A stretch of DNA of 64,000 bases, taken from Maribacter flavus. GTDB lineage: Bacteria > Bacteroidota > Bacteroidia > Flavobacteriales > Flavobacteriaceae. This document shows, piece by piece, positions 34,592-44,302 of this stretch. Both the position numbers and the translations under genes were made by a program. Where the stretch lies: assembly GCF_008386635.1 (NCBI RefSeq), contig NZ_VUOE01000001.1, positions 1,937,318 to 2,001,317 of the forward strand, written 5' to 3'. Position 1 is the stretch's first letter; every line of letters starts with the position of its first letter. The notes beneath the pieces are model-generated. The model made no database searches. It saw only the letters and a list, made by a program, of their open reading frames with translations, and was not told where the DNA came from.

Positions 34592-36979
34592 ATGGGAGAC
34601 CAACGCAATATGGGATGTGATGACAAATTAAGACCCTTGGTTTATCAAATAAGTTTTGATAAACTTTTAAGGGAGTATGAAAGTATGCTTGATGGCGATG
34701 ACCCTGTATTGGCGGCAAGGGCCAAGCAAGTTCTTGATGCCCAAAAGCCCTATCCAATGTTGCGGGACGGTTTTTCCGATCTTGAATTGATAAAAGAGCA
34801 CCGGGAGGTCATTTCCTTAATCCTACAGGATAGTTTTTCGCCTATCTTGGGCGAGAACGAAATTAAGGTAGCATCCATTCCTTATTTCGATTTCTTTTTC
34901 AATCCCTCCAAACGTTTTCAAAAAATCGTCAAACAGGCTGGTCCAACGTATAAACCAAAAATAAGGAACCAGGAAATTGGGGTGGATTACATCATGGGTT
35001 GTATCGTTATTCTCAAGTTCCATTATGGGGTTGAACTTGATTTTAGCAGGCCCTATTTTTATGATATACCGGATTCGAATGGGGTAATGCACCATTACCG
35101 CATCATGTACAATGCGGACTTCATGGAAATTCTTCCTACGGATAAATCCAAAGAACTGTCTGAAGAAGATATCAATGAGCTTATGGAAAGCCCGGATAAC
35201 CTTAGCCTTTGGCAGGATAAGATTCCGCCCGATAGTTTTGTTGCCAAGGGCTTTATTATTGCCAATATGTTCGATGTAACTTCGGAGCATTCCATTTCTG
35301 AAATAAAATCCAGCTTAATCGCGAGCGACAAGCGGTCCAGCGACAATTTTATGGAAAACCTACAGGAAACCTTTCGGTCATTCTTTAGGTTGCCCGATAT
35401 AAAGGTTGGTTTTGTGGTCTATAATGCAAAAAAGGACCAATTTGAACCAGTATACGGGAAAAATATGACAAGCTTTATCCTCAACGGAAAGGATTCGAAG
35501 CCTTGCCATGATGCCCTCTGTAATTATTCCTATAAGAAGCTAATTCAAGAAAATAGTTATTTTGCCATTTCCGATGTAGAAAAATATAACAAGACATCGA
35601 ATGAAAGTGATCCATACCACGTGCTGGAAGGACAAGAGATTAAAAGTGCCATATTGGAGCCAATAGCCTTTGAAGGCGAGCTTTTGGGTGTTTTGGAAGT
35701 AGTTTCCAATCGAAAAAACGAATTGAACGGAGTCAATGCACGAAAGCTGGATGATGTAATGCCCTTCATAGTTTCTGCAGTGGTGCGGTCCAAGGTAGAG
35801 GAAGAAAATCTAATTGATGCCATTATCCAAAATGAGTGTACCTCTGTGCATTCTTCCGTCTATTGGAGATTTCAGGAAGAGGCAAAATACTTTATAAAAG
35901 ATCAGTTGGAGAGTAGATCTCCGTCCTTCAAGGAAATCGTTTTTAAGGATGTTTATCCGCTATATGGTCAAATCGATATTAAGGATTCGTCCAAAGCCCG
36001 TAATAAGGCCATTCAAAGGGATTTGATGATTCAATTGTCCCAAATCAATGGCATCTTGGAGGAGGTATTGGCAAAAAATAGACTGCCCATTTACGAGGAA
36101 CTCGTTTTTAGGGTAAAAAACCATTTGGACAGTATCAAGGAAATGCTCTATACCAATAGCGAGCAGGCCATTTTTGATTTTGTAAAAGATGAAATCGACC
36201 CTGTTTTCGATCATCTAAAAAAGACGGACGCTAAAATCGCCCAACAAATAGAGGCCTATGAGGCCAAGATCGATATGGGAACGGGTTCCTATTATGATCA
36301 TAGAAAGAACTATGATGAAAGTGTGACCATGATTAATAAGAAGTTGGTCTCTGTCCTTGATAAAAAACAAGAAAACGCACAGGGTATGTTCCCGCATTAT
36401 TTTGAACGCTACAAAACGGACGGAGTGGAACACAACATGTACATTGGGGAGAGTATTAGCGAAAATGGAGGTTTTAATTCACTTTATTTAAGCAATCTTA
36501 GGTTGTGGCAGTTACAGGTCATGTGCGAGATGGAAAATGTTCATTATAAACTTAAACCTGAGTTGCCAATTCCCTTGGATGCCACGTCCCTGATTTTGGT
36601 TTACAGTTCCTCATTGTCCATTCGGTTTCGAATGGATGAGAAAAAATTTGATGTGGATGGAACGTATAATGCCCGTTATGAAGTCATTAAAAAGCGTATC
36701 GATAAGGCATATATCAAAGGAACCAACGAGCGACTTACCCAGACTGGCAAAATTGCAATCGTCTATTCCCAGAAAAAGGACGAGCTTGAATATTTGAGAT
36801 ATATCAAATTTTTAAAATCCAAAAAATACTTTACAGACAAGATAGAAATCGTTGAGTTGGAAGGACTGCAAGGAGTTTCCGGTCTAAAGGCCATTAGGGC
36901 AGAAATTTTATACAAGACCGATCAAGAATCGCAGGAATCCTATACCTACGAAGATCTAATGGCTACTTTAAAAGACTAA
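34592..36979 (+). CDS. GAF-domain protein of unknown function
   Basis: Cytoplasmic protein of 795 residues; start at 34592 or 34610. An N-terminal domain (about 1-240) of unknown type is followed by a GAF-like domain (about 250-415; KVGFVVYNAKKDQF, LEPIAFEGELLGVLEVVSNR) and a long mostly helical region (about 420-600). The last 190 residues have an alpha/beta character. No HTH, GGDEF, EAL, kinase or HD signature is visible, so its output is unknown. GAF domains bind cyclic nucleotides, haem, bilins or small metabolites. Its stop overlaps by 12 bases that of the convergent HD-PycTM gene. Similar large GAF proteins are widespread in Flavobacteriia (from memory). Confidence 0.85.
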   Translation: MGDQRNMGCDDKLRPLVYQISFDKLLREYESMLDGDDPVLAARAKQVLDAQKPYPMLRDGFSDLELIKEHREVISLILQDSFSPILGENEIKVASIPYFDFFFNPSKRFQKIVKQAGPTYKPKIRNQEIGVDYIMGCIVILKFHYGVELDFSRPYFYDIPDSNGVMHHYRIMYNADFMEILPTDKSKELSEEDINELMESPDNLSLWQDKIPPDSFVAKGFIIANMFDVTSEHSISEIKSSLIASDKRSSDNFMENLQETFRSFFRLPDIKVGFVVYNAKKDQFEPVYGKNMTSFILNGKDSKPCHDALCNYSYKKLIQENSYFAISDVEKYNKTSNESDPYHVLEGQEIKSAILEPIAFEGELLGVLEVVSNRKNELNGVNARKLDDVMPFIVSAVVRSKVEEENLIDAIIQNECTSVHSSVYWRFQEEAKYFIKDQLESRSPSFKEIVFKDVYPLYGQIDIKDSSKARNKAIQRDLMIQLSQINGILEEVLAKNRLPIYEELVFRVKNHLDSIKEMLYTNSEQAIFDFVKDEIDPVFDHLKKTDAKIAQQIEAYEAKIDMGTGSYYDHRKNYDESVTMINKKLVSVLDKKQENAQGMFPHYFERYKTDGVEHNMYIGESISENGGFNSLYLSNLRLWQLQVMCEMENVHYKLKPELPIPLDATSLILVYSSSLSIRFRMDEKKFDVDGTYNARYEVIKKRIDKAYIKGTNERLTQTGKIAIVYSQKKDELEYLRYIKFLKSKKYFTDKIEIVELEGLQGVSGLKAIRAEILYKTDQESQESYTYEDLMATLKD

Positions 36980-38188
36980 TGCTTGGGATACCAGTTCCTG
37001 TAGCTGTCTCTCCGGGCCAAAAAATTTAAAGGACAATGCAAATGCTATAACCGAAATAATCATTCCGATCATAAAGGTTGTATACGTCCAACGTAACAAG
37101 TTGTATTTTTTGTTCAAGACAACACCCAAAAAATAGAGATCTTTGGTCAGTGACGAATAGATATAGTCCTTGTCCTTTACCAATTCATTGATGGCCCATT
37201 CATAATCGGGTAGGTCCATTTTGTGGAAATTTCCAAAAAACAAAAGGTTCACCTTTCTTTTTGCAACATCTTCTTTAGTGAATTCCCCACTAGTAACATT
37301 TGGCCTAGTGGCCAATACGGCCAAAATCATGGATATGACACTGAATAGGACAAAGATTGCGGTTGGGTAAATGAGATAATCGTTAGAAGGATTATCCAAT
37401 TTGGGGATAAGGTTTGATAAAGCCAATGAGATGATTATGGCGTTGACCGAAAGTAGGATGTTCGCCTTTGTATCCGCTATATCACTCAAAGTAAGGTGGT
37501 TCCTGAGCGTTACACGGAATAAAGTTTGTATGCCCCTATCCGGACTTTCACCCTTGAATTTTGCCTTTAACTTCTCTTTTTTTGCGATTTTCTTGATGGA
37601 TTTTTTCTCTTTTATGAGCTTCTTTAAATTGTCATCCTTTTTCTCTTGCCAGATTTCCTTGGCATAATCCGTATAATAGCGATGTTGATTGCCCAACATT
37701 ATTATATTGACATCCACCCAATCTTTGTAAGCATAGTCGGCTATGTTCAATAGTTTAAGCTCTTCGCGTAATAGTTCCGATGTTTCCAAATAGCTTGTTT
37801 GCGCAAAGTGCGAAGCGTCTGCGTCCCTGATGATCTCTTCTTCAATGGAATTGGGCACTGAATCTTTCTCCGTCGCCATAATTAATCGGTTTACTTTGGA
37901 GATCAGGTCAGGGTCATAACCTTGGTCCTCAAGGAATTTTGTCGCAATGATGCAGCTATTTTTTTCGTGATCTTTAGTCCCCACCGTATATCCAGTATCA
38001 TGGAACCATGCAGCAATTTCCAATACTTCTTTTTCCTTATCCGATATCGCACATGCTTTAGATAATTCTTTAGTACTTTTAACAACACGTTGCGTATGCC
38101 TTAGATTGTGGTACAGATAGTTTGAATCCAACTCCTTTGTCAGCAAGGTTACAACGTGATTTTTGGTATTCTGAAGAATATCCGCCAT
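36968..38188 (-). CDS. HD-domain protein fused to PycTM-like (DUF5706) membrane domain
   Basis: Protein of 406 residues. An HD phosphohydrolase domain (about 1-200) shows metal ligands His31 (NLRHTQRVV), His63-Asp64 (AAWFHDTG) and Asp122/124 (RDADASHFAQ). A Lys-rich linker leads to a PycTM-like domain (about 225-395) with the diagnostic LSDIADTKANILLSVN on its first membrane helix, a second helix (about 270-295) and a third near the C-terminus (about 365-390). PycTM is the membrane-damaging effector of Pycsar anti-phage systems, normally joined to a nucleotide-binding domain. No pyrimidine cyclase is nearby, and HD-PycTM fusions recur in flavobacteria, so this may be a housekeeping relative that cleaves a nucleotide signal. 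Confidence 0.9.
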   Translation of the reverse strand: MADILQNTKNHVVTLLTKELDSNYLYHNLRHTQRVVKSTKELSKACAISDKEKEVLEIAAWFHDTGYTVGTKDHEKNSCIIATKFLEDQGYDPDLISKVNRLIMATEKDSVPNSIEEEIIRDADASHFAQTSYLETSELLREELKLLNIADYAYKDWVDVNIIMLGNQHRYYTDYAKEIWQEKKDDNLKKLIKEKKSIKKIAKKEKLKAKFKGESPDRGIQTLFRVTLRNHLTLSDIADTKANILLSVNAIIISLALSNLIPKLDNPSNDYLIYPTAIFVLFSVISMILAVLATRPNVTSGEFTKEDVAKRKVNLLFFGNFHKMDLPDYEWAINELVKDKDYIYSSLTKDLYFLGVVLNKKYNLLRWTYTTFMIGMIISVIAFALSFKFFGPERQLQELVSQALVF

Positions 38189-38244
38189 GAGGAAATATTT
38201 TTAGGAATTCCAAATTACAAAAAATAGAACATAGGGACGTCTTC

Positions 38245-41200
38245 ATGAATAAATATGGTACCGCTCTTTTATTGCTTTTTTTGATTACGGGTTGTGCTAC
38301 CTATAGGACAAAATATGCGGACATTCGGGATGCAGAGGATATTCAAATCCACAAGGAAGTTGAACATACCTTTTATCTCATTGGCGATGCGGGCCTTTCT
38401 CCTTTGGGGGGTATGAATCCGGCTTTAAATATCTTCAAAAATAAACTGGATCAAGCGGATGAAAATAGTACGGCCATTTTTTTGGGCGATAACATTTATC
38501 CGGCAGGATTGCCGGACCCCAAGGATTCTACCGTAGCTTATTTAACCGCTAAGAGCCATTTGGATGCACAATTGAGAACGCTTACCAATTTTAAGGGAAG
38601 AAAGCTTTTTATACCGGGCAATCACGATTGGTACACGGAAGGCCTCATTGGATTGGAACGGGAAGAGGATTATATCAAGGAACAACTGAATGATAAAGAT
38701 GCCTTTTTGCCAAAAAATGGTTGTCCCATTGAAGTAATAGAGGTAAACGATGCACTGGCCATCATTGTTTTGGACACGGAATGGTACCTCACCAACTGGA
38801 ACAGGAGGCCGGGTATCAACGATAAATGTGAAATAAAAAGCCGGGAAAAATTTCTTTTGGAGCTTGAAGATGCCATAAAGGATTACAGGGATAGAACTAC
38901 CTTGATTGCCATGCACCATCCAATGACTAGTTATGGTCCTCACGGTGGTCAATACTCCTTCAAAAAACACTTTTATCCAAAGGACCAACCCGTTCCTTTG
39001 CCAGGTTTGGGAACCTTTATAAATATTTTGAGGCGGACATCCGGGGCTTCCACAGAGGATATGGGAAACAAACGATATTTAGATCTTGTAAAAAGGGTAA
39101 CGACCTTGGCGCAATACTCGGATAGGGTCATTTTTGCCTCTGGCCACGAACATACATTACAGTATATCGTTGAAAACAGTACGCCTCAGATTGTAAGTGG
39201 TTCCGGAGCTAAAAAGGGAGAAACAAGGTTATTGAATGGATCCAGGTTTTCCACCGGTAGAATGGGTTACGCTACCTTGGAAGTCTATACCGATGGTTCT
39301 TCTAGGGTTCGATATTACGGTGTTGATAGTGAAGGGAAAGAGGAATTCCTTTTTACTTCCGCAGTATTGCCACCAAATGTAACTAAATTGGATACTATAT
39401 TTCCTAGAATTCCCAACAAGGAACTAAAAGCATCCGTTTACACCAAAGAGGAAATCGATAAATCCGGTTTTTTCAAGGCGATTTGGGGAGAACGCTATCG
39501 TAGCTATTATGGTAGGGAAGTGACCGCTCCCGTGGTCTACATAGATACTTTGTTCGGGGGACTTACGCCCGTTAAAAAGGGAGGAGGGCATCAGTCTAAA
39601 TCCTTGCGTTTAAGACATGCTTCCGGAAAGGAATACGTGATGCGGGCACTTAGAAAACTTCCCGAACTGTATTTGCAATCCATGGCTTTTCAAGATCAGT
39701 ACCTTATGGACGATTTAAAGGAAACCTATACAAAGGAACTGTTGGAGGACTTTTATACAGGTTCACATCCCTACGCCCCGTTCACGGTTGGTAAACTTTC
39801 CGATGCCGTTGGAATCCTTCATACCAATCCGGTACTCTATTATATTCCAAAACAGGAAGCACTGGGTGAGTTCAATGATGTTTTTGGAAACGAACTGTAT
39901 ATGATCGAGGAACATGCTGGAGATGGTCACGGGGATTTGGAGAGTTTTGGGTATTCCAATGAGTTAAAGAGTACGGATTCCATGTTGGAGGACCTTCGGG
40001 ATGACGAGAAGTATGAAGTGGACACTGATGCCTACATCAGGGCCAGATTGTTCGATATGGTCATAGGGGATTGGGACCGTCATGTGGACCAATGGCGATG
40101 GGCGGAGTTTAAGGAGGATGAAAAGGTTGTCTATAGACCGGTTCCCAGGGATCGTGATCAGGCCTATTCCCAAATGGGTGATGGCATTTTTATGGGTCTT
40201 GCCACCCGTATCATCCCCGGACTCAGGTTAATGGAAGGTTTCCATGAGGAAATTAGAAACGTCAAAGGATTCAATTCCTCTCCAAAAACGTATGTACTGG
40301 ATCTCGCCTTATTATCCGAAAGTACCTTGGAAGATTGGAGGAATCAGGCCAAATTTTTACGGCAAAGGATTGATGAGAGGGTTATTGACGAAGCGTTTAC
40401 CATGTTTCCAAAGGAGGTGCAGGATGCAGGTGTTCAAGAAATCAAAAGAATTCTGCTGTCAAGGGTTGAAGGTATTGAAAATACCGCTATCGAATATTTT
40501 AAAGTCTTGAACAAATTTGCCACGGTAGTGGGTACTGACAAGGATGATTGGTTCGTGATTACCCGATTGGATGACCAAAGAACCCAGGTGAGTGCCTACA
40601 GGATTATTGACGGGGAAAAGAAAAAGCAGTTTTTTGGCAAAGTCTTTTATACTACCAACACAAATGAAATTTGGGTGTATGGCTTGGATGATGATGATGT
40701 TTTTGAGGTAAAGAATCCAGACAATTACGGTGGTATTAAAGTCAGGATCATTGGCGGACAGAACAATGATATTTATAGGATTGGGAACGGTAGGGGAGTA
40801 GCTGTCTATGACTACAAAAGTAAAAAGAACACCTTTGAAGAGGTGACAAAAACCAAGGTCAAACTAACGGACGATTATCCGGTGAACACCTATAACCCCT
40901 TAAATATTAGAAGTAGCAATAACCAAGTGATCCCAACGGTAGGCTTCAATCCAGATGATGGTGTCAAAATAGGGTTTATGGATACCTACACCTACAATGG
41001 TTTCAGGCAAAATCCCTTTACCCAACAGCATTCCTTAAGTGCTTCCTATTATTTTGCCACAAGTGGCGTAGAACTACGGTACAAGGGGGAGTTTGCCAAT
41101 GTATTCGAGAGTTGGAACTTGTCGCTGGATACACGATTTACCACCCCTAATTTTGCCATAAACTTTTTTGGATTTGGGAATGAAAGCGAAAATTTGGACG

Positions 41201-41955
41201 ATGACCTGGGCTTGGATTATAACAGGGTACGTATCCAAAATTTTGAGTTTGCCCCATCATTGGTATGGAGAAGCCCTTTGGGTGCCAAATTCGACCTGGG
41301 AGTTTCCTATGAAGCCATTGAAGTAGAGGAAACTTCAGATCGTTTCATCAATACGTTTTACCAACAGAACGGACAGGAGACTGGCAATAGTTTTGTAGGC
41401 GTCCAAGGAACCTATTCCTATGAAAACCATGACAACCGGAGCTTTCCTACCATGGGCATGGCGACCTCCATTGCCTTGGGCTTTAAGGAGAACATTGGTG
41501 TGGTCAATAGGAATTTTGGATATTTGATTCCGAGTATCTCCTTCGACTATAAATTGGTACCTAGTGGCCGACTCGTTTTGGCGACCAAGTGGAAAGGGCA
41601 CATAAATATGGGGAATGGTTATGAGTTCTATCAGGCTGCCAGTATAGGGGGAACCGATGGATTGCGGGGCTATCGAAACCAACGTTTTACCGGGAAAGCT
41701 TCCTATTACCAAAATACCGACGTGAGGTTTAGTCTCCGTAAAATGCGTACCCGTATTTTGCCAACGGCATTGGGGCTCTTCGGAGGATTTGACTATGGTA
41801 GGGTATGGTCGCCCGGAATTTCCTCAAACACTTGGCATACTTCCTATGGTGGTGGGTTTTTTATGAATAGTGCGGATATTTTGACTCTGAACCTTGCCCT
41901 GTTCCATAGTGAGGACGGACCTCGTTTTACCTTTGGTCTCGGCTTTGGATTTTGA
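38245..41955 (+). CDS. Outer-membrane fusion: metallophosphoesterase, kinase-like middle, Omp85 barrel
   Basis: Lipoprotein (LITGCATY; Cys17) of 1236 residues. Residues about 45-340 are a calcineurin-like phosphoesterase: LIGDAGLSP, FLGDNIYP, PGNHDWYTEG, MHHPMTSYG and SGHEHTLQ. The C-terminal 300 residues form a bacterial surface antigen (BamA/Omp85-like) barrel with alternating aromatic strands and terminal FGLGFGF. The middle (about 435-800) resembles an atypical kinase by eye: GKEYVMRAL as a possible ATP-Lys strand, LYMIEEHAGDG as a possible hinge, GDWDRHVDQWRW (Asp611) as catalytic loop and PRDRDQAY (Asp636, Asp638) as metal site, reminiscent of HipA/FAM20C. That reading is inference. The 29-base 3' overlap with the convergent propeller gene is notable. 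Confidence 0.88.
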   Translation: MNKYGTALLLLFLITGCATYRTKYADIRDAEDIQIHKEVEHTFYLIGDAGLSPLGGMNPALNIFKNKLDQADENSTAIFLGDNIYPAGLPDPKDSTVAYLTAKSHLDAQLRTLTNFKGRKLFIPGNHDWYTEGLIGLEREEDYIKEQLNDKDAFLPKNGCPIEVIEVNDALAIIVLDTEWYLTNWNRRPGINDKCEIKSREKFLLELEDAIKDYRDRTTLIAMHHPMTSYGPHGGQYSFKKHFYPKDQPVPLPGLGTFINILRRTSGASTEDMGNKRYLDLVKRVTTLAQYSDRVIFASGHEHTLQYIVENSTPQIVSGSGAKKGETRLLNGSRFSTGRMGYATLEVYTDGSSRVRYYGVDSEGKEEFLFTSAVLPPNVTKLDTIFPRIPNKELKASVYTKEEIDKSGFFKAIWGERYRSYYGREVTAPVVYIDTLFGGLTPVKKGGGHQSKSLRLRHASGKEYVMRALRKLPELYLQSMAFQDQYLMDDLKETYTKELLEDFYTGSHPYAPFTVGKLSDAVGILHTNPVLYYIPKQEALGEFNDVFGNELYMIEEHAGDGHGDLESFGYSNELKSTDSMLEDLRDDEKYEVDTDAYIRARLFDMVIGDWDRHVDQWRWAEFKEDEKVVYRPVPRDRDQAYSQMGDGIFMGLATRIIPGLRLMEGFHEEIRNVKGFNSSPKTYVLDLALLSESTLEDWRNQAKFLRQRIDERVIDEAFTMFPKEVQDAGVQEIKRILLSRVEGIENTAIEYFKVLNKFATVVGTDKDDWFVITRLDDQRTQVSAYRIIDGEKKKQFFGKVFYTTNTNEIWVYGLDDDDVFEVKNPDNYGGIKVRIIGGQNNDIYRIGNGRGVAVYDYKSKKNTFEEVTKTKVKLTDDYPVNTYNPLNIRSSNNQVIPTVGFNPDDGVKIGFMDTYTYNGFRQNPFTQQHSLSASYYFATSGVELRYKGEFANVFESWNLSLDTRFTTPNFAINFFGFGNESENLDDDLGLDYNRVRIQNFEFAPSLVWRSPLGAKFDLGVSYEAIEVEETSDRFINTFYQQNGQETGNSFVGVQGTYSYENHDNRSFPTMGMATSIALGFKENIGVVNRNFGYLIPSISFDYKLVPSGRLVLATKWKGHINMGNGYEFYQAASIGGTDGLRGYRNQRFTGKASYYQNTDVRFSLRKMRTRILPTALGLFGGFDYGRVWSPGISSNTWHTSYGGGFFMNSADILTLNLALFHSEDGPRFTFGLGFGF

Positions 41956-42808
41956 CCTTGCTTAAGTCCAGGGAGTATAGATTATTGCCAGTACCATGAG
42001 AGCGTTCATCGGACAATAAAATCAAATCTTCATTTAAGAAACAGATAGATTCTAATTGCGTCCTAATGCCCAAATCTATTTCCTCAATTTTTCCGTTAGA
42101 GAAATTATCCCAGGTAAAATCCGTAAAAATGAACAGCTTTCCGTAGCTGAGTGCGATTATCTTCTTGCCGCTTGGTGAAATAGCTATGCCCGTAATTTGG
42201 CAGGTCTTCCAATCCTTACACACATTGATTTCCCCAACTAAAGTGGCCTCGTATACCCCCTTTTGATCCGGGACACTATAGATGTAAGCACTACCGGTAA
42301 AGGGATTGGCCCTGTTTTTGGTTACGATGAACAGTTTGTTGTTATGATGGAAGATAGCTTCGGCATCAAAATAACGGCCCGATTTCTTAGGGGGGAACTC
42401 TTTTTGGTTGGGGTAGCTTAGTTCAATTTTCTCGGCATCGATTTTATCGCCAGGTTCTATTTCCGGATTGGGAACCTTGTAAATTTTTAGGTTTTTCCTG
42501 CTGTTGTCGTTATTGCCTATATCGGCGATATATACATTTCCCAACGTATCTTTGGTAAGATCTTCCCAGTCATCGTTGTCCCCGTTTTTCATCTTCAAGG
42601 TCTTTAGGATATTTCCCTTAAAATCGACCTTATATAACTCATCCTTATTCCCTCCATCTTCAATAATCCAAACCGTGGAATCCTTTAGGCTAACCATTCC
42701 TGAGTTTTCCTTGAGGCTGCTAGGCAAATCTGTAACGACCTTTAATTGACCGTAATTTGTACAGGAAAAGAAGGTGAGGGATAGTAATAAAAGAAACGTT
42801 CTAATCAT
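41927..42808 (-). CDS. Beta-propeller-like lipoprotein of unknown function
   Basis: Protein of 293 residues with a lipoprotein signal (LTFFSCTNYG; Cys16). Repeated blade-like segments: VWIIEDGGNKDELYKVD, DLTKDTLGNVYIADIGNN, NKLFIVTKNRA, ISPSGKKIIALSYGKLFIFTD and LNEDLILLSDERSHG. This fits a six-bladed propeller of the SdiA-regulated/phytase-esterase-like type. Asp and Glu residues at blade edges suggest metal or phosphate binding, but no catalytic set is identifiable. Its 3' end overlaps the convergent phosphoesterase-barrel gene by 29 bases. Confidence 0.8.
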   Translation of the reverse strand: MIRTFLLLLSLTFFSCTNYGQLKVVTDLPSSLKENSGMVSLKDSTVWIIEDGGNKDELYKVDFKGNILKTLKMKNGDNDDWEDLTKDTLGNVYIADIGNNDNSRKNLKIYKVPNPEIEPGDKIDAEKIELSYPNQKEFPPKKSGRYFDAEAIFHHNNKLFIVTKNRANPFTGSAYIYSVPDQKGVYEATLVGEINVCKDWKTCQITGIAISPSGKKIIALSYGKLFIFTDFTWDNFSNGKIEEIDLGIRTQLESICFLNEDLILLSDERSHGTGNNLYSLDLSKVKIQSRDQR

Positions 42809-42907
42809 AGGGTAACATCTTGATACGAACGTATGAATTTACGAATCTAAAATTTATTGGCATCGCCAAAGGGGTCTGTACTTCGAGAATTTCCCTTTGT
42901 TACTTTT

Positions 42908-44299
42908 TTATTCGTGATTCGTTGCGACCGCGTTGTCGTTTTTCATTTTTATCTTGTCAATAAGCAAGGAACCTAATTTTCTTCCTTGGCCCACGCCTAC
43001 TTCTACAGCGGCCCGGTAATGGATACCCCCGTACATTCTGCTGATTGCAGCCTCGTCCGCAGCTTGGTTGAAAGAAGTAAAACTTCTAACGGGAAGACCA
43101 TAAGGAAGCTCCGTATCGTCATCAAAGCTAAAATCGTCCCCAAAGATATCCGTTAAGGCAGTGGCGGCCGCACCTGAAACAACGCTATGTCCGCTTGTAT
43201 ATTCCGGGAAGGGAGGGGTTTGAAGTATGGGAACCCAGTTTTCGTCAATATGTTGATTTATCAAAGTTTCCGGGCGGATAAGATTACTCCGGTACTTTTC
43301 GTCCCAGCAGCTGATAAAACCATCTGCGATGGCCATAGAAGTTTTGGTATATGCATAAAGTGATTTTTGAAAATCGCTATCTGTTTTTCTGCAGGCAATT
43401 TTAGTAATTCCGATCCAATGGGCCCCTGGGGTAATTTTCTTGGTCGCAAACATCAAATGTCCGCGGGTTACGGATACATACGGATTACAGTCCCAAAATT
43501 TGGCTATGGCCACTTCTTCGGACGTATCGCCAATGGCGGTAATCCGGTTACTGGTTTCGTAGACCTCTAGAAGCTCCTTATAGAATTGGGAGTTCTTGTC
43601 CATGGAGAAGGCCGGAGGCGGTACCGGTTTGAACTGCGCTGCGGAATCCAGGAAAAAGGGACGTATTTTGTTCCAATGGGGTTCAATACCGTCCATATAG
43701 GCAGGTGGGGTGGGTTGCCACCTTGCAGGGTCGTCCGTATCCACCGTAAATTTGGGCATGGTGCGGGTCTGCGGGTAGTTATCCTTGTTCATCCATGCCT
43801 TAATATGCTCCGCAACTTTTTCCCCATAGGCTTTTGAGGCTTCAAATTCCGTCTTGTTGGTGGTTTCCCATTTGTTGAAAAGGCTATCCTGTAAAACGTT
43901 GAATTTGTCCTCTGAAAATATCAGTTGTTTGCTGATGTTCATGTGGGCAATAAGTGCCGCCAAATTGGGATTCACATTTTGTAAGGAGTCCAGCTTTGGT
44001 ATCGGGGTCAATTCATTTACCTGTCCGGCCAAGGAATTATACTCCGGATTTACTTGTGCAATGATTTCGTAGGCCGCAATATTGGGGTAGGCGAATATTC
44101 TACTGGCCACAGGTGGGGAAAAAATGTCGTGTATCATTATCTCTACCACCTTATCAATGGACGTATGCAGGTCTTCTGCCGTTACCTTGATCGGTTCAGT
44201 GCTAGGCTGCTTTTCCGGGGAACAGGAAAAAAAGACCGCTAAAAGCAATACTGCCAAAACTTTCTTGAACATCTTTAATTTCATTTTATTTTTCATCAT
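42908..44299 (-). CDS. Vanadium-dependent haloperoxidase / PAP2-family lipoprotein
   Basis: Protein of 463 residues from ATG 44299 (44296 possible; 44302 is TTG). Lipoprotein signal AVFFSCSPE. Vanadate/phosphate-site motifs of the PAP2/haloperoxidase superfamily: TSGHSVVSGAA with the His of SGH, and ISRMYGGIHYRAAVEVG carrying Arg and the second His. The upstream Lys/Arg motif is probably in TKKITPGAHW. Active enzymes either oxidise halides with H2O2 or dephosphorylate lipids; sequence alone does not decide. It follows the VCBS gene block after a 340-base gap and has its own promoter candidate. Confidence 0.88.
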   Translation of the reverse strand: MMKNKMKLKMFKKVLAVLLLAVFFSCSPEKQPSTEPIKVTAEDLHTSIDKVVEIMIHDIFSPPVASRIFAYPNIAAYEIIAQVNPEYNSLAGQVNELTPIPKLDSLQNVNPNLAALIAHMNISKQLIFSEDKFNVLQDSLFNKWETTNKTEFEASKAYGEKVAEHIKAWMNKDNYPQTRTMPKFTVDTDDPARWQPTPPAYMDGIEPHWNKIRPFFLDSAAQFKPVPPPAFSMDKNSQFYKELLEVYETSNRITAIGDTSEEVAIAKFWDCNPYVSVTRGHLMFATKKITPGAHWIGITKIACRKTDSDFQKSLYAYTKTSMAIADGFISCWDEKYRSNLIRPETLINQHIDENWVPILQTPPFPEYTSGHSVVSGAAATALTDIFGDDFSFDDDTELPYGLPVRSFTSFNQAADEAAISRMYGGIHYRAAVEVGVGQGRKLGSLLIDKIKMKNDNAVATNHE

Positions 44300-44302
44300 C
44301 AA

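Noticed and set aside
34823-35290. 155-residue frame opposite the GAF protein
   Set aside because: Shadow frame; no recognisable domain and no spacing for a promoter.
36968-38188. Complete Pycsar anti-phage system
   Set aside because: No pyrimidine or other nucleotide cyclase lies in the neighbourhood, and the protein carries an HD domain in place of a nucleotide-binding domain.
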